Origin: Halarchaeum grantii
Lineage (GTDB): Archaea > Halobacteriota > Halobacteria > Halobacteriales > Halobacteriaceae
Direction of reading: 5' to 3'
DNA length: 64,000 bases
Assembly: GCF_014647455.2 (NCBI RefSeq)
Contig: NZ_BMPF01000001.1
Span: forward strand, 434,001-498,000
Shown: positions 16,267 through 24,975 of the stretch, piece by piece
How the letters are laid out: each line of letters starts with the position of its first letter
Position numbering within the stretch: the stretch's first letter is position 1
The notes under the pieces: model-generated
What the model was told of the DNA's origin: nothing
The model's database searches: none
Seen by the model: only the letters and a program-made list of their open reading frames with translations
Made by a program: the position numbers and the translations under genes

Positions 16267-17211
16267 ATGGAGATCGCTGTCTACGGCGCGGGCGGCGTCG
16301 GTGCGTACTACGGCGGCCGCCTCGCCCAGCAGGGCCACGACGTGACGCTGATCGCGCGCGGCGACCACCTCGACGCGCTCCAGCGGGACGGGCTCGTCGT
16401 CGAGAGCGTCGCGGGCGACTTCGCGCTCGACCTCCCGGCGACGGACGACCCCGAGGAAATCGGCGAAGTCGACGTCGTGCTCGTCTGCGTGAAGTCCTTC
16501 GACACCGAGGCGGTCGCCGCGCACCTCGACGCGTTGCTCGGGGAGGACTCGGCCGTGCTCTCGCTACAGAACGGCGTCGAGAACGAGGAGACGCTCGCGG
16601 ACGCGGTCGGCACGAATCGCGTCTGGGGCGGCGTCGCCTACATCTTCTCGACCATCAAGGAACCCGGCGTCGTCGAGCACACAGGCGGGCCCGCGAAAAT
16701 CGTCTTCGGGCGGTACCACGACGTCGCGGCGGAGCCGCCGGCGCGCTCGTCGCTCGCGGACGCCTTTCTCGACGCCTGCGAGAGCGCGACGGGGATGACC
16801 GTCGACTACACCGAGAACGTCCACGGGACGCTCTGGGACAAGCTCGCGCTCATCTGCGCGCAGGCCGGCCTCACCGCGACGACGCGCCGGCCGTTCGGCG
16901 ACATCCGCGAGAACGAGGCGTCGTGGCGACTCTACCGGCGTGTCATGGAGGAGGTCGTCTCGGTGGCGCACGCCGAGGGCGTCCGCTTCGAGTGGGACCC
17001 CGTGAGCAAGTGGTTGGACGCGATGGAGGCGATGGACAACGAGGGGAACTACTCGAGTCTCCACTACGACCTCACGCACGGCAAGCGCATGGAGCTCGAC
17101 GCGCTCCACGGGAGCGTCGTCCGGCACGCGCGCGAGCACGGGATCGACGTCCCCGCGAACGACGCCGTCTACGCGATTCTCGCGCCCCAAGCCGCCCCGA
17201 ACGACGGCTGA
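16267..17211 (+). CDS. panE: 2-dehydropantoate 2-reductase (ApbA/PanE family)
   Basis: 314 residues. NADPH-dependent reduction of ketopantoate to pantoate, for coenzyme A. The dinucleotide-binding loop is YGAGGVGAYYGG at residues 6-17. The family Lys is in LWDKLALICAQAGLTA, and the C-terminal domain (about 185-314) carries HYDLTHGKRMELDALHG. In archaea the family includes other ketoacid reductases, so pantoate as product is likely but not certain. It is divergent from the NFACT gene across the 54-base repeats. Confidence 0.88.
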   Translation: MEIAVYGAGGVGAYYGGRLAQQGHDVTLIARGDHLDALQRDGLVVESVAGDFALDLPATDDPEEIGEVDVVLVCVKSFDTEAVAAHLDALLGEDSAVLSLQNGVENEETLADAVGTNRVWGGVAYIFSTIKEPGVVEHTGGPAKIVFGRYHDVAAEPPARSSLADAFLDACESATGMTVDYTENVHGTLWDKLALICAQAGLTATTRRPFGDIRENEASWRLYRRVMEEVVSVAHAEGVRFEWDPVSKWLDAMEAMDNEGNYSSLHYDLTHGKRMELDALHGSVVRHAREHGIDVPANDAVYAILAPQAAPNDG

Positions 17212-17259
17212 GGAGGCCGAGACCGCGACGGGCGCGTGCTCCCGTCGCCCGTGGCCGGA

Positions 17260-18918
17260 CTAGAGGCGCTTCGAGACGTAGGGGCCGTCCTGGTGGTAGC
17301 CGAGCTTCCGCTTGTAGTACTGGCGCGCGCCGATGCCGGAGATGACGGCGAGCTTCTCGTAGCCGGCGTCGCGGGCGCGCTCCTCGGCCTCGCACATTAG
17401 CCGTCGGCCGTACCCACGGTGTTGCTGGTCGCCCTCGCCGCTCTCCTCGCCGACGCTCACCGCGTCCCCGTAGACGTGGAGTTCGCGCAGGAGCGCGGCG
17501 TTCTCCAGTTCCTCGCGCGCCACTTCGCCGGGGAAGCGCAGGCGCGCGAAGCCCACCAGCAGGTCCTGATCGAAGTCCTCGAAGCTGATGAACTGCTCTT
17601 GGCCCCCGGCGGCCTCGTACTCGATGGTCCCCATCTCGACGGTCTCGGGCTCCGCGTCGTTCATCCCGACCTCGCGACAGCGGATGCACTCGCACTCCCA
17701 GCCGTGCTCGTCCATCTTCTGCCACGCGAGCTGGCGGAGGTTCGACTTCCAGACGCCCGCGTCGATGAAGTCCGCGGGTATGTCGCGCTGGACGCGCTGG
17801 AGCCGAACGTAGCGCGGGAGGTCCTTCATCACGCGCGCGACGAGCTCGGCGGCCTGCTCGTTCTGGAGGGGGTCGAAGTCGTCGCGGCGCCACTGGTCGT
17901 AGACGCGCGTGCCGCGCACGACGAGCGTCGGATAGATCTTCAGGTAGTCGGGGCGCCACTCGGGGTTCGCGAAGAGCCGGCGGAAGTCCTCCTCCACCAT
18001 CGCCTCCGTCATTCCGGGCTGGCCGGGCATCATGTGGAAGCCCACCTTGAACGCCGCGTTCCGCAGGTTGCGGTTCGCGTCGATGGAGGCCTGATTCCCG
18101 TGCCCGCGATGCATCTCCCGATTGATGCGTTCGTACGTCGTCTGGACGCCCACCTCGACCTTCGTCCCGCCGAGGTCGAGCATCCTGTCCACCTGCTCGG
18201 GGTCGCACCAGTCGGGCTTCGTCTCGAACGTCGTCCCGATGTTGCGAATCTCCCCGAACTCGTTCTCCGTCTTCACGTCCTCCAGATACCGGAACTCGTA
18301 CTCCTCGCGGTCCTGCGCGAAGGAGACGCCCTGTGCCGGCGCGGGCTCGACGTCGAGGTCGTGGTCGTTCAGCGCCTCGAGACAGCGCTTCACGAACCAC
18401 TCCTGGTAGTCGTGACTGCGCGCCGTCATCGTCCCGCCCATGACGATGAGCTCCACCTTGTCGACGGGGTGGCCGATCTCGCGGAGCTGATTGAGTCGGA
18501 GCGTCACCTGCCCGTAGGGGTCGTAGTCGTTCTGCTCGCCGCGCGCCGCCGCCGGCTCGTGGCCGGTGTATGATTGGGCGCTCCCGAACTCGGAGGCGGG
18601 CCCGCCCGGACAGTAGAGGCACTTCCCGTGCGGGCAGAGGTGCGGGCTCGTCATCACCGCGACGGGCGCGACGCCCGAGGCGGTGCGGACGGGCTTGCGC
18701 TGGAGGACCTCCTCCAACTCCTCGCGCCGGCCGTCGGGCGCGTGATCGAGCAGGTCGGTGTGCTTGGGCACCCGTGCGACCGAGTACTCCGAGCACACCT
18801 CGAGCTTCGCGCTCTCCACGTCGTCCTGCCCGACATCGCCCGAGAGGATGCGCGAGACGAGGGCCTCGCACGCCGCCGCGAACGCCTCGCTCTCGCCGCT
18901 CTCGGCCTCGCTACTCAT
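17260..18918 (-). CDS. elp3: Elp3: tRNA U34 carboxymethyl-type modification enzyme (radical SAM / GNAT)
   Basis: 552 residues. Modifies wobble uridine of tRNAs at position 5 using SAM and acetyl-CoA. The radical SAM domain has cysteines C95, C100 and C103 (CPHGKCLYC), followed by the family block PGGPASEFGSAQSYTGHEP. The GNAT domain is about 390-552, with HRGYGRRLMCEAEERARDAG as acetyl-CoA loop and an Elp3-type C-terminus. The start at 18918 (MSSEAESGES) is supported by CCTTTTGCG about 27 bases upstream. It is a single-subunit archaeal Elp3, with no other Elongator subunits nearby. Confidence 0.95.
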   Translation of the reverse strand: MSSEAESGESEAFAAACEALVSRILSGDVGQDDVESAKLEVCSEYSVARVPKHTDLLDHAPDGRREELEEVLQRKPVRTASGVAPVAVMTSPHLCPHGKCLYCPGGPASEFGSAQSYTGHEPAAARGEQNDYDPYGQVTLRLNQLREIGHPVDKVELIVMGGTMTARSHDYQEWFVKRCLEALNDHDLDVEPAPAQGVSFAQDREEYEFRYLEDVKTENEFGEIRNIGTTFETKPDWCDPEQVDRMLDLGGTKVEVGVQTTYERINREMHRGHGNQASIDANRNLRNAAFKVGFHMMPGQPGMTEAMVEEDFRRLFANPEWRPDYLKIYPTLVVRGTRVYDQWRRDDFDPLQNEQAAELVARVMKDLPRYVRLQRVQRDIPADFIDAGVWKSNLRQLAWQKMDEHGWECECIRCREVGMNDAEPETVEMGTIEYEAAGGQEQFISFEDFDQDLLVGFARLRFPGEVAREELENAALLRELHVYGDAVSVGEESGEGDQQHRGYGRRLMCEAEERARDAGYEKLAVISGIGARQYYKRKLGYHQDGPYVSKRL

Positions 18919-19029
18919 TGGGAGTGAATCAGCCGGCCACGACGCAAAAGGATGTCGTTGGGTACCGAGACGCCGACGTGAAGGCGCTTACCCGCGTGTC
19001 GGTCGCTTCGCCCCCTCCCGCTCGTTTTT

Positions 19030-19050
19030 CGCGGAACCGTCGGCTCCGCG
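19030..19050 (-). terminator. Hairpin abutting the stop codon of the DHH-like gene
   Basis: CGCGGAACC and GGCTCCGCG form a 9-bp stem with one A/C mismatch around GTC. The right arm ends immediately before the stop codon complement at 19051. In the transcript the stem is followed by GAAAAACGAGCG, close to what follows the rimK-end hairpin at 57178-57209. Confidence 0.4.
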
Positions 19051-21192
19051 TTACTCGAGCTGCGCGACGATGGCGTCGACGGCCGCCTCGACGACGGCGT
19101 CGCGCTCGCCGCTCAGGAACTCGACCCGGCCGTCCTGCGCGCCGCGCGGGACGACGCCCGCGTCCGGGAGTTCCGACGTGAGGGTCTCGCCGACCGCGCG
19201 CACGTCGACGTCGCCCGTCGAGCGCACGCGGAGTTCGTCGCTGTCCGCGCCCACGAGGACGTACTCGCCGTCGGCGCGCTCCCGATAGAGCGCGTCGAGC
19301 AGGAGGTCGACGGGCGGGAAGTCGTAGCGGTGGGTGTAGCTGTCGACGTCGAGGACCTCGACCGTCGCCGCGCCCGCGTCGCGCGCTTCGAGGTGCGGTT
19401 CGGCGGTCTCGAACTCCGTCTCGAGTTTCTCGCGGAACTGCGAGCCGATGTGGCCGACGAGGCTCGTGTCCGCCTCGTCCCAGAGGAGGTCCGCGACGAT
19501 TTCGCGCTTGTCCTCGTAGGCCTGATAGAACGCCTCGAGGGCGAGCGCGTCACGGACGTCCGCGACCGTCTCCGCCTCGTAGCCCGCCTCGGCGGCGAGG
19601 TCAGCGTAGACGGCCGGCGTCTCCCCCCAGAACGGGATCGCGGGGAGGTGGCCGATGTCCGCCCGGACGTCCGCGTTCACCATGCCCGCGAGGTGCGTGG
19701 CGAGCACGCCCGTCGAGACCGGCGTTTCGCCGTGCTGCGTGGGGGAGACGAGGACGTCCGCCGCGTCGGCCGCCTCGCCGTCCGCGTAGCCGCCGTCGAG
19801 CGCGACCGTCGGCGCGTCGTAGATGTCGAGCAGGCCGAGGCCGTCCACGGACTCGCGGGTGCTCCCGGAGCCGACGAGGACGAACAGCGGGTGCTTCTCG
19901 TCGTGGCGGTCCGCGGCCTCCAGCATCGACGTGACGTCCTTCGTCGCGTCGTCGAGCGTGTAGAAGCCGTCGTCGAGCGGCCGGCGGTCGACGTAGTGGT
20001 ACTCGGCGTCGCTGGCGGTGTGTTCCTCGCGGACGAGCGGGAGGACGGCGCGCTCGATCGCGGAGCCACCGACGTAGCCCTCGACGTCCGCGGTGTGGCG
20101 GACGATGACGGGGCGGGACTCGATGACGGCGCGGCGGATCTCCGTCGCGGCCGCGACGAGGTCGTCGTGCACGACGTCGATTTCGGCGTCCTGCACGAGC
20201 AGCGTCTCGTCCTCGGGGCTCGCGCGCTCGGTCACCTGTGCTTCGAGGCGGTCCTGAACGGCCTGCGCCTCGGCGCCCGTGAGGACGTCGAGGGCCTCCG
20301 TCTCGACCTGCAGTTCGCCGTGGTGGCGCTCGACCTCGCCGACGAGGTGGACGACGTCGCCCGCCTCGACCTCGGGGTAGGCCCGGACGCCCGCTTCGAC
20401 GAACGCGGCGGCGTCGACCGTCCCCGTCTCGTCCGTCAGCTCGAAGACCGTCGGGCCGGAGGTCTGGCGGACGCCCGTGACCTCGGCTTCGAGCGCGACG
20501 TCGTCGCCGACGTGCTCGTCGAGGGCGTCGATCGGGACGCGCGCGACGTCCGCGCCGTCGCCGTCGTCGTCCTCGGAGGCCTCTTCGGCGTCCGTCTCGG
20601 TCTCTGGCTCCTCGGCTTCCGGCTCCTCCGGCTCCGCAACCGGTTCGTCGGCGGCGTCGGCCCCCGTCTCGTCGTCCGTCTCGGGCTCCGGTTCGGACGC
20701 CGGCTCGTCGGACTCCGATTCCTCGGGTTCCGCGGCCGGTTCGTCGTGCGTCTCGGCCTCCGTCTCCACTGAGTCGGTCGCGCCGGGCGGTGCCTCGGAC
20801 TCGTCGTCGGGGAGCTCGGCGTTCGTCGGTGCGTCCGGGTCGTCGATGAGCATCCCGCGGAACTCGCGTTCGGACTGGCGGATCGACCACGAGAGGTCGA
20901 CGTTCCCATTGCCGTGGACGTCGTCGACCTGCACGTAGACGGTGTCGCCGGGCTCCCAGTCGAGCGCGTCGAGGCGCTGGGGGATCTCGCTCTTGTGGAG
21001 GAGGCCGGTGACGTTCTCACCGAGGTCGACGAAGACGCCGAACTCGGCGAATCCGTCGACGCTCCCCTCGTAGTAGCGTCCGGCTGTGAGCTGCTCAGGT
21101 TGCGAACCGCGGAACTCGAAGACGGCGTCCTCCTCGTGTGTCTCGCAGATATGACCGTCGGTGGAGACGCCGCAGATGATACACGAACCCAT
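19051..21192 (-). CDS. RecJ/DHH-like protein with zinc finger, S1 and OB domains (catalytic motifs degenerate)
   Basis: 713 residues. N-terminal zinc finger (CIICGVSTDGHICETH, 4-19), S1 RNA/DNA-binding domain (about 35-105), acidic low-complexity linker (about 110-205), OB-fold (about 215-310), then a DHH-like domain (about 330-560) and a DHHA1-like end. The DHH family motifs are altered: HTADVEG where HxDxDG is expected, and DRR where DHH is expected, so nuclease activity is doubtful. Haloarchaea carry several RecJ paralogues, some catalytically dead and Cdc45-like; this looks like that class. A GTTTAGGG box precedes the start by about 25 bases. Confidence 0.85.
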   Translation of the reverse strand: MGSCIICGVSTDGHICETHEEDAVFEFRGSQPEQLTAGRYYEGSVDGFAEFGVFVDLGENVTGLLHKSEIPQRLDALDWEPGDTVYVQVDDVHGNGNVDLSWSIRQSEREFRGMLIDDPDAPTNAELPDDESEAPPGATDSVETEAETHDEPAAEPEESESDEPASEPEPETDDETGADAADEPVAEPEEPEAEEPETETDAEEASEDDDGDGADVARVPIDALDEHVGDDVALEAEVTGVRQTSGPTVFELTDETGTVDAAAFVEAGVRAYPEVEAGDVVHLVGEVERHHGELQVETEALDVLTGAEAQAVQDRLEAQVTERASPEDETLLVQDAEIDVVHDDLVAAATEIRRAVIESRPVIVRHTADVEGYVGGSAIERAVLPLVREEHTASDAEYHYVDRRPLDDGFYTLDDATKDVTSMLEAADRHDEKHPLFVLVGSGSTRESVDGLGLLDIYDAPTVALDGGYADGEAADAADVLVSPTQHGETPVSTGVLATHLAGMVNADVRADIGHLPAIPFWGETPAVYADLAAEAGYEAETVADVRDALALEAFYQAYEDKREIVADLLWDEADTSLVGHIGSQFREKLETEFETAEPHLEARDAGAATVEVLDVDSYTHRYDFPPVDLLLDALYRERADGEYVLVGADSDELRVRSTGDVDVRAVGETLTSELPDAGVVPRGAQDGRVEFLSGERDAVVEAAVDAIVAQLE

Positions 21193-21313
21193 TTAGCGGA
21201 GACAAGTCCCCCTTCCCTAAACGACTGTCGAAAACGCGCGCGTGTCAGCCGCGCGAAAACCGTGGCCGCCACCGGCGTGCGCTCGCGCCCGTCCATGGAC
21301 GGCGCGGCACCGC

Positions 21314-21931
21314 TCACCGCTCGCGCGTCGCGGCGTCGACCGGCGCGTCGCGTCTGACCTCGTGGCAGTTCCGACAGCGCGCCTCGTAGGCTTCCTCGGC
21401 GCCCACGACCACCGTCGGGTCGTCGTAGTGCGCGGGTTCGCCGTCGACGAGGCGCTGGTTCCGCGTCGCCGGCTCGCCGCACTGCGTGCAGATCGCCTGC
21501 AGTTTCTCGACGTACTCAGCGACCGCCACGAGCTCGGGGACGGGGTGGTAGGGTTCGCCCCGGAAGGTCTGGTCCGTGCCGGAGACGACGACGCGCCGGC
21601 CGTCGGCGGCGAGTTCCTCGCAGACGTCGACGAGTTCGCCCGGGAAGAAGTTCGCCTCGTCGATGGCGACCACCTGCTCGCCGTTCAAGTGCTCCGGAAT
21701 CGAGCGGACGCCCGCGACGGTGTTCTCGACGACGGTCGCGCGCCACGTCGACCCCGCGTGCGAGCCCAGCGACTCCTCGCCGTAGCGGTCGTCGATGGCG
21801 GGCGAGAACGCCGCGACCTCCTGCCCGGCGATCTCGGCGCGGCGGAGGCGGCGGAGCATCTCCTCGGTCTTCCCCGAGAACATACACCCCGTGATGACCT
21901 CCACCCAGCCGCTGTTCGTGATGGCGTGCAC
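21314..21931 (-). CDS. tdk: Thymidine kinase
   Basis: 205 residues. Phosphorylates thymidine with ATP in the pyrimidine salvage pathway. P-loop GCMFSGKT at 15-22, the DEANFF motif with the catalytic Glu, and a zinc-binding lasso with CTQC and CRNC pairs, all typical of the type II TK1 family. A CGTTTTGCC box lies about 26 bases upstream of the start. Its promoter overlaps the end of mutY. Confidence 0.95.
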   Translation of the reverse strand: MHAITNSGWVEVITGCMFSGKTEEMLRRLRRAEIAGQEVAAFSPAIDDRYGEESLGSHAGSTWRATVVENTVAGVRSIPEHLNGEQVVAIDEANFFPGELVDVCEELAADGRRVVVSGTDQTFRGEPYHPVPELVAVAEYVEKLQAICTQCGEPATRNQRLVDGEPAHYDDPTVVVGAEEAYEARCRNCHEVRRDAPVDAATRER

Positions 21932-21974
21932 GCCACGACGGGAGACGGGCGACGGGCAAAACGGTTTCTCTCCC

Positions 21975-22925
21975 TCACTCCCGGAGCCGGACGACCGTCT
22001 CGCCGTCGCGCTCCGTGACCTCGGCGAGGCCGTCGTCCGCGAGGTCGTTCACGAGCCCCCGGAGCCACTCGCGGCCGTGCTCTCCCCCGGGCGCGTAGTC
22101 GACGCGGACGCGCGGGCCGAGCGTGTCGAGCGCGAGCTCGCCGTGTCGGGAGAGCGCCTTCACGACGCGCCCGCGCATCTGTCGGCGCGACCCCTCGAAG
22201 GTCGGCTGCTCGGGAACGTCGGGCGCGGTGAAGTCGCCGGTCTCGTAGGCGTCACACCACGGCCGCCACGGGCAGCCCGCCTCGTCGCACTTCGGGGTCT
22301 TCTCGCAGGCGACGCCCCCGAGCTCCATGATGGCGTTGTTCCAGACGCGCGACTCGCCGGCGGGCATGAGCGCGCCCGCGACGACCTCGAAGGCGTCGTC
22401 GTCGTCCGGGACGCCGAAGGCCCGATGGAGCACGCGCTTGACGTTCGTGTCCACGACGGCGTTCCCGTTGTCGAACGCGAAGGAGGCGACGGCGTTCGCG
22501 GTGTAGGGGCCGACGCCCATCAGCTCCTCGAGCTCGTCGGGGTCCTCGGGGAACGCGCCGTCGTACTCGGAGACGACCTGCTGGGCGGCCTCGTGGAGGT
22601 AGCGCGCGCGGTTGTTGTAGCCGAGCGAGTGGCCGGTCCAGAACCCCACCACCTCGGAACGCGGCGCGGCGGCGAGGTCGTGGACGGTCGGCCACTGCTC
22701 GAGGAACTCGTGCCACGCCGTCTCGACGCGCTGGAGCTGGGTCTGCTGGCTCATCACCTCGGAGACGAGTATCTCGTAGGCGTCCGTCGTCTCGCGCCAC
22801 GGGAACGAGCGGTGGTCGTCCTCGTACCACGAGACGAGCGCGTCCTGCACGGCCGCGACGTCCCCGGGGAGGCAGTCCCGCGGGTCGGCGGCGGTGTCGC
22901 CCGTCTCGGCGTCCGCGTCCGTCAT
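21975..22925 (-). CDS. mutY: A/G-specific adenine DNA glycosylase
   Basis: 316 residues. Removes adenine opposite 8-oxoguanine. The HhH motif is ELMGVGPYTANAVASFAF, with the catalytic Asp in VVDTNVKRVL. Four cysteines follow (CEKTPKCDEAGCPWRPWC), spaced C-x5-C-x4-C-x5-C rather than the common C-x6-C-x2-C-x5-C, but still suited to a [4Fe-4S] cluster. After the cluster, instead of the NUDIX-like 8-oxoG reader of bacterial MutY, there is a ~95-residue winged-helix-like end (VVKALSRHGELALDTLGPRV). The start at 22925 follows a CCCCTAAG box. Confidence 0.9.
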   Translation of the reverse strand: MTDADAETGDTAADPRDCLPGDVAAVQDALVSWYEDDHRSFPWRETTDAYEILVSEVMSQQTQLQRVETAWHEFLEQWPTVHDLAAAPRSEVVGFWTGHSLGYNNRARYLHEAAQQVVSEYDGAFPEDPDELEELMGVGPYTANAVASFAFDNGNAVVDTNVKRVLHRAFGVPDDDDAFEVVAGALMPAGESRVWNNAIMELGGVACEKTPKCDEAGCPWRPWCDAYETGDFTAPDVPEQPTFEGSRRQMRGRVVKALSRHGELALDTLGPRVRVDYAPGGEHGREWLRGLVNDLADDGLAEVTERDGETVVRLRE

Positions 22926-23021
22926 GTCCCGCCCTCGGGGTGGCGCGCGCTTAGGGGTGGCGACACGAGTCGAAATCGCGCCGTCGAAACCCCCTTCCCG
23001 CCGCCGCGAGAACACGGTCGT

Positions 23022-23351
23022 ATGAGTCTCGACGACCTCGTCGACGACGTGCAGGACGCGAACAGCGCGCTGAAGACGGCCGAGTTCGCGCTCGACCGAG
23101 AGGCGCGCACCGAACTCGCGATGCTCGTCGCTGCGCTCGACCCCGAGGACTCGGACGAGCTCGTCCGGCGCGCGATCCACGCGCTCTTCGACTCCTACGT
23201 CCAGTCCGGCAAGCTCGACTTCAACCTCCGCAGCGAGTACGACACGACGTACGACGAGTACCTCGCGGGGATGAGCTACGACGAGATGGCGGGCGCGGGG
23301 AGCCAGGGCCTCCCGCAGAACGAGGAGGAGGGGCGCCGCTACCAGTACTAG
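23022..23351 (+). CDS. Conserved haloarchaeal small protein, unknown function
   Basis: 109 residues, soluble and helical in its N-terminal half (DLVDDVQDANSALKTAEFAL). A DSYVQSGKLDFNLRSEYDTTYDEYLAGM stretch (shown here only by its parts: LDFNLRSEYD, YDEYLAGMSYDEMAG) and a polar tail NEEEGRRYQY follow. Good codon bias supports the gene. No domain is recognised. It is divergent from mutY and followed by the response regulator on the same strand. Confidence 0.75.
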   Translation: MSLDDLVDDVQDANSALKTAEFALDREARTELAMLVAALDPEDSDELVRRAIHALFDSYVQSGKLDFNLRSEYDTTYDEYLAGMSYDEMAGAGSQGLPQNEEEGRRYQY

Positions 23352-23389
23352 CCCCACCATTCAACAGCCCCGGCGGCGAAGTGCGAGCG

Positions 23390-24280
23390 ATGATCCTCTG
23401 TGTCGACCCCGACGCGGACGCGCTCGCGGCGACCCGCGACGCGCTCGCGGACGCCGGGTACGAGACGGCGACGGCGGGGACGGCCGCCGAGGCGTACGAC
23501 GCGCTCGAGGCGACTGACTCGACCACTCTCGACGCGCTCGTCACCGAGTACGAACTGCCGGACGGCACCGGCCTCGAACTCGTTCGCGGGGTTCGCGAGC
23601 GCGCACCGGACACCACCTGTATCCTCTTCACCTCGACGCCCGTCACGGACGTCGACACCGCCGCGTTCGGCGACGTCATCGCGGACTACATCGCGAAGGA
23701 CGACCCGGAGTCCCGCGCGGAGCTCCGCGACGTCCTCGAGCACGCGATCGCGTTCCAGTGCCAGACCGCCTACCCGCTCCCGGAGGACGAGGACGCGCGT
23801 CTCGCGGCGCTCGAGCGGTACGCGCTGGACGCCGACGCGCTCGGAAGCGCCCTCGACCGACTGGGGGAACTCGCGACCGCGCTCTTCGACGTCGAGGCGG
23901 CCGCGATCGGCCTCATCGACGCCCACGAGCAGCGCTTTCTCGCCTGCCACGGCATCGCGTTCGACCCGATAGAGCGCGAGGAGACGGTCTGCACGTACGC
24001 GCTCCTCGACGAGGACGTGACGGTGATCGAGGACGTGAGCGAGGACCCGCGCTTCGAGGCGAACGAGAGCCTGCGCGCGGCCGGTATCGCGTTCTACGCG
24101 AGCGCGTCGCTCGTCACGCCGGACGGGCAGGCGATCGGGACGTTCTGCGTCTACGACGACGAACCCCGGTCGTTCGGGGAGCGCGAGCGCGAACTCCTCA
24201 CCATGCTCGCCGACGAGGCGATGGAGCAACTCGAGCTCCGGCGCGAGCGCGCCGAGAACGGGGGTGGTGCCGATGCGTGA
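23390..24280 (+). CDS. Response-regulator-like receiver plus GAF domain protein
   Basis: 296 residues. The receiver-like domain is about 1-120, beginning ILCVDPDADALAATRDAL. Where the phospho-accepting Asp is expected there is VTEYELPDGTG (Glu instead of Asp), so normal phosphotransfer is doubtful. The GAF domain is about 160-285 (ERFLACHGIAFDP... TFCVYDDEP-type). No output DNA-binding domain is seen. A GTG nine bases upstream is an alternative start. It overlaps the start of the next gene by 8 bases, so the two are probably co-expressed and may work together. Confidence 0.85.
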   Translation: MILCVDPDADALAATRDALADAGYETATAGTAAEAYDALEATDSTTLDALVTEYELPDGTGLELVRGVRERAPDTTCILFTSTPVTDVDTAAFGDVIADYIAKDDPESRAELRDVLEHAIAFQCQTAYPLPEDEDARLAALERYALDADALGSALDRLGELATALFDVEAAAIGLIDAHEQRFLACHGIAFDPIEREETVCTYALLDEDVTVIEDVSEDPRFEANESLRAAGIAFYASASLVTPDGQAIGTFCVYDDEPRSFGERERELLTMLADEAMEQLELRRERAENGGGADA

Positions 24281-24926
24281 GGGCGCCTACGGCTTCGAGG
24301 GGCTGCCGCTCGCGGACGTCGAGGCGGGGTCGAGCGTCCTGATCGCTGGACCGCCCCACGGCGGGGCGCGGACGCTCGCGCTCCGCATGCTCGCGGGGGC
24401 GGCCGAGGAGGGGACGGTGGTCGTGACGACGAACCGCCGCGCGGGGCGACTCGCCGGTGACTGCGAGCGCGCCGGAATCGCCATGGACGCGGAGCGCACC
24501 GCGATCATCGACTGCGTCGGCGGGGAGGACGCGGACGTATCCGCTCGCGTCCTCCCGGTCTCCGGCCCTTCGGACCTCACGGGAATCGGGATGCGCTTCT
24601 CGGACGTCCATCGCTCCTTCGAGCGCGCGGGCGTCGACGGCGTGCGGACCGGCGTCTGCTCGCTCTCGACGCTGCTCTCGTTCGGCGAACTCCAGTCCGT
24701 CTCGCGCTTCGTGCACACGCTCGTCGGCCGTGTCGACAGCGTCGACGGCCTCGGCGTCTTCCTCGTCGATCCGGCGATGCACGACGAGCGCGCGCTCAGC
24801 ACGCTCTCGCAGTTCTGCTCGGGTCGCATCGACGTTCGGGAGGGCGAGGACGGCGCGGAGTTCCGCGTTCGCGGCCTCTCCGGGCAGTCCCGCGAGTGGG
24901 TCGGCTTCGACGCGACGCTGGAGTAG
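24273..24926 (+). CDS. RecA/KaiC-fold protein with degenerate P-loop (haloarchaeal DUF7504-like)
   Basis: 217 residues. The fold resembles the RecA/KaiC-like proteins found next to haloarchaeal sensors and regulators. The Walker A position reads IAGPPHGGARTLALRM, missing the usual Gly-Lys-Thr/Ser, so ATP hydrolysis is uncertain. The Walker B-like end is LGVFLVDPAMHDE. The start overlaps the upstream receiver/GAF gene by 8 bases. Family name is by resemblance only; function in signalling is inferred from the pairing. Confidence 0.65.
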   Translation: MREGAYGFEGLPLADVEAGSSVLIAGPPHGGARTLALRMLAGAAEEGTVVVTTNRRAGRLAGDCERAGIAMDAERTAIIDCVGGEDADVSARVLPVSGPSDLTGIGMRFSDVHRSFERAGVDGVRTGVCSLSTLLSFGELQSVSRFVHTLVGRVDSVDGLGVFLVDPAMHDERALSTLSQFCSGRIDVREGEDGAEFRVRGLSGQSREWVGFDATLE

Positions 24927-24975
24927 CGCGCCCGCCACGGCGGCGACGGCCGCGAGGGCGCGTCGGGACCCGCTC

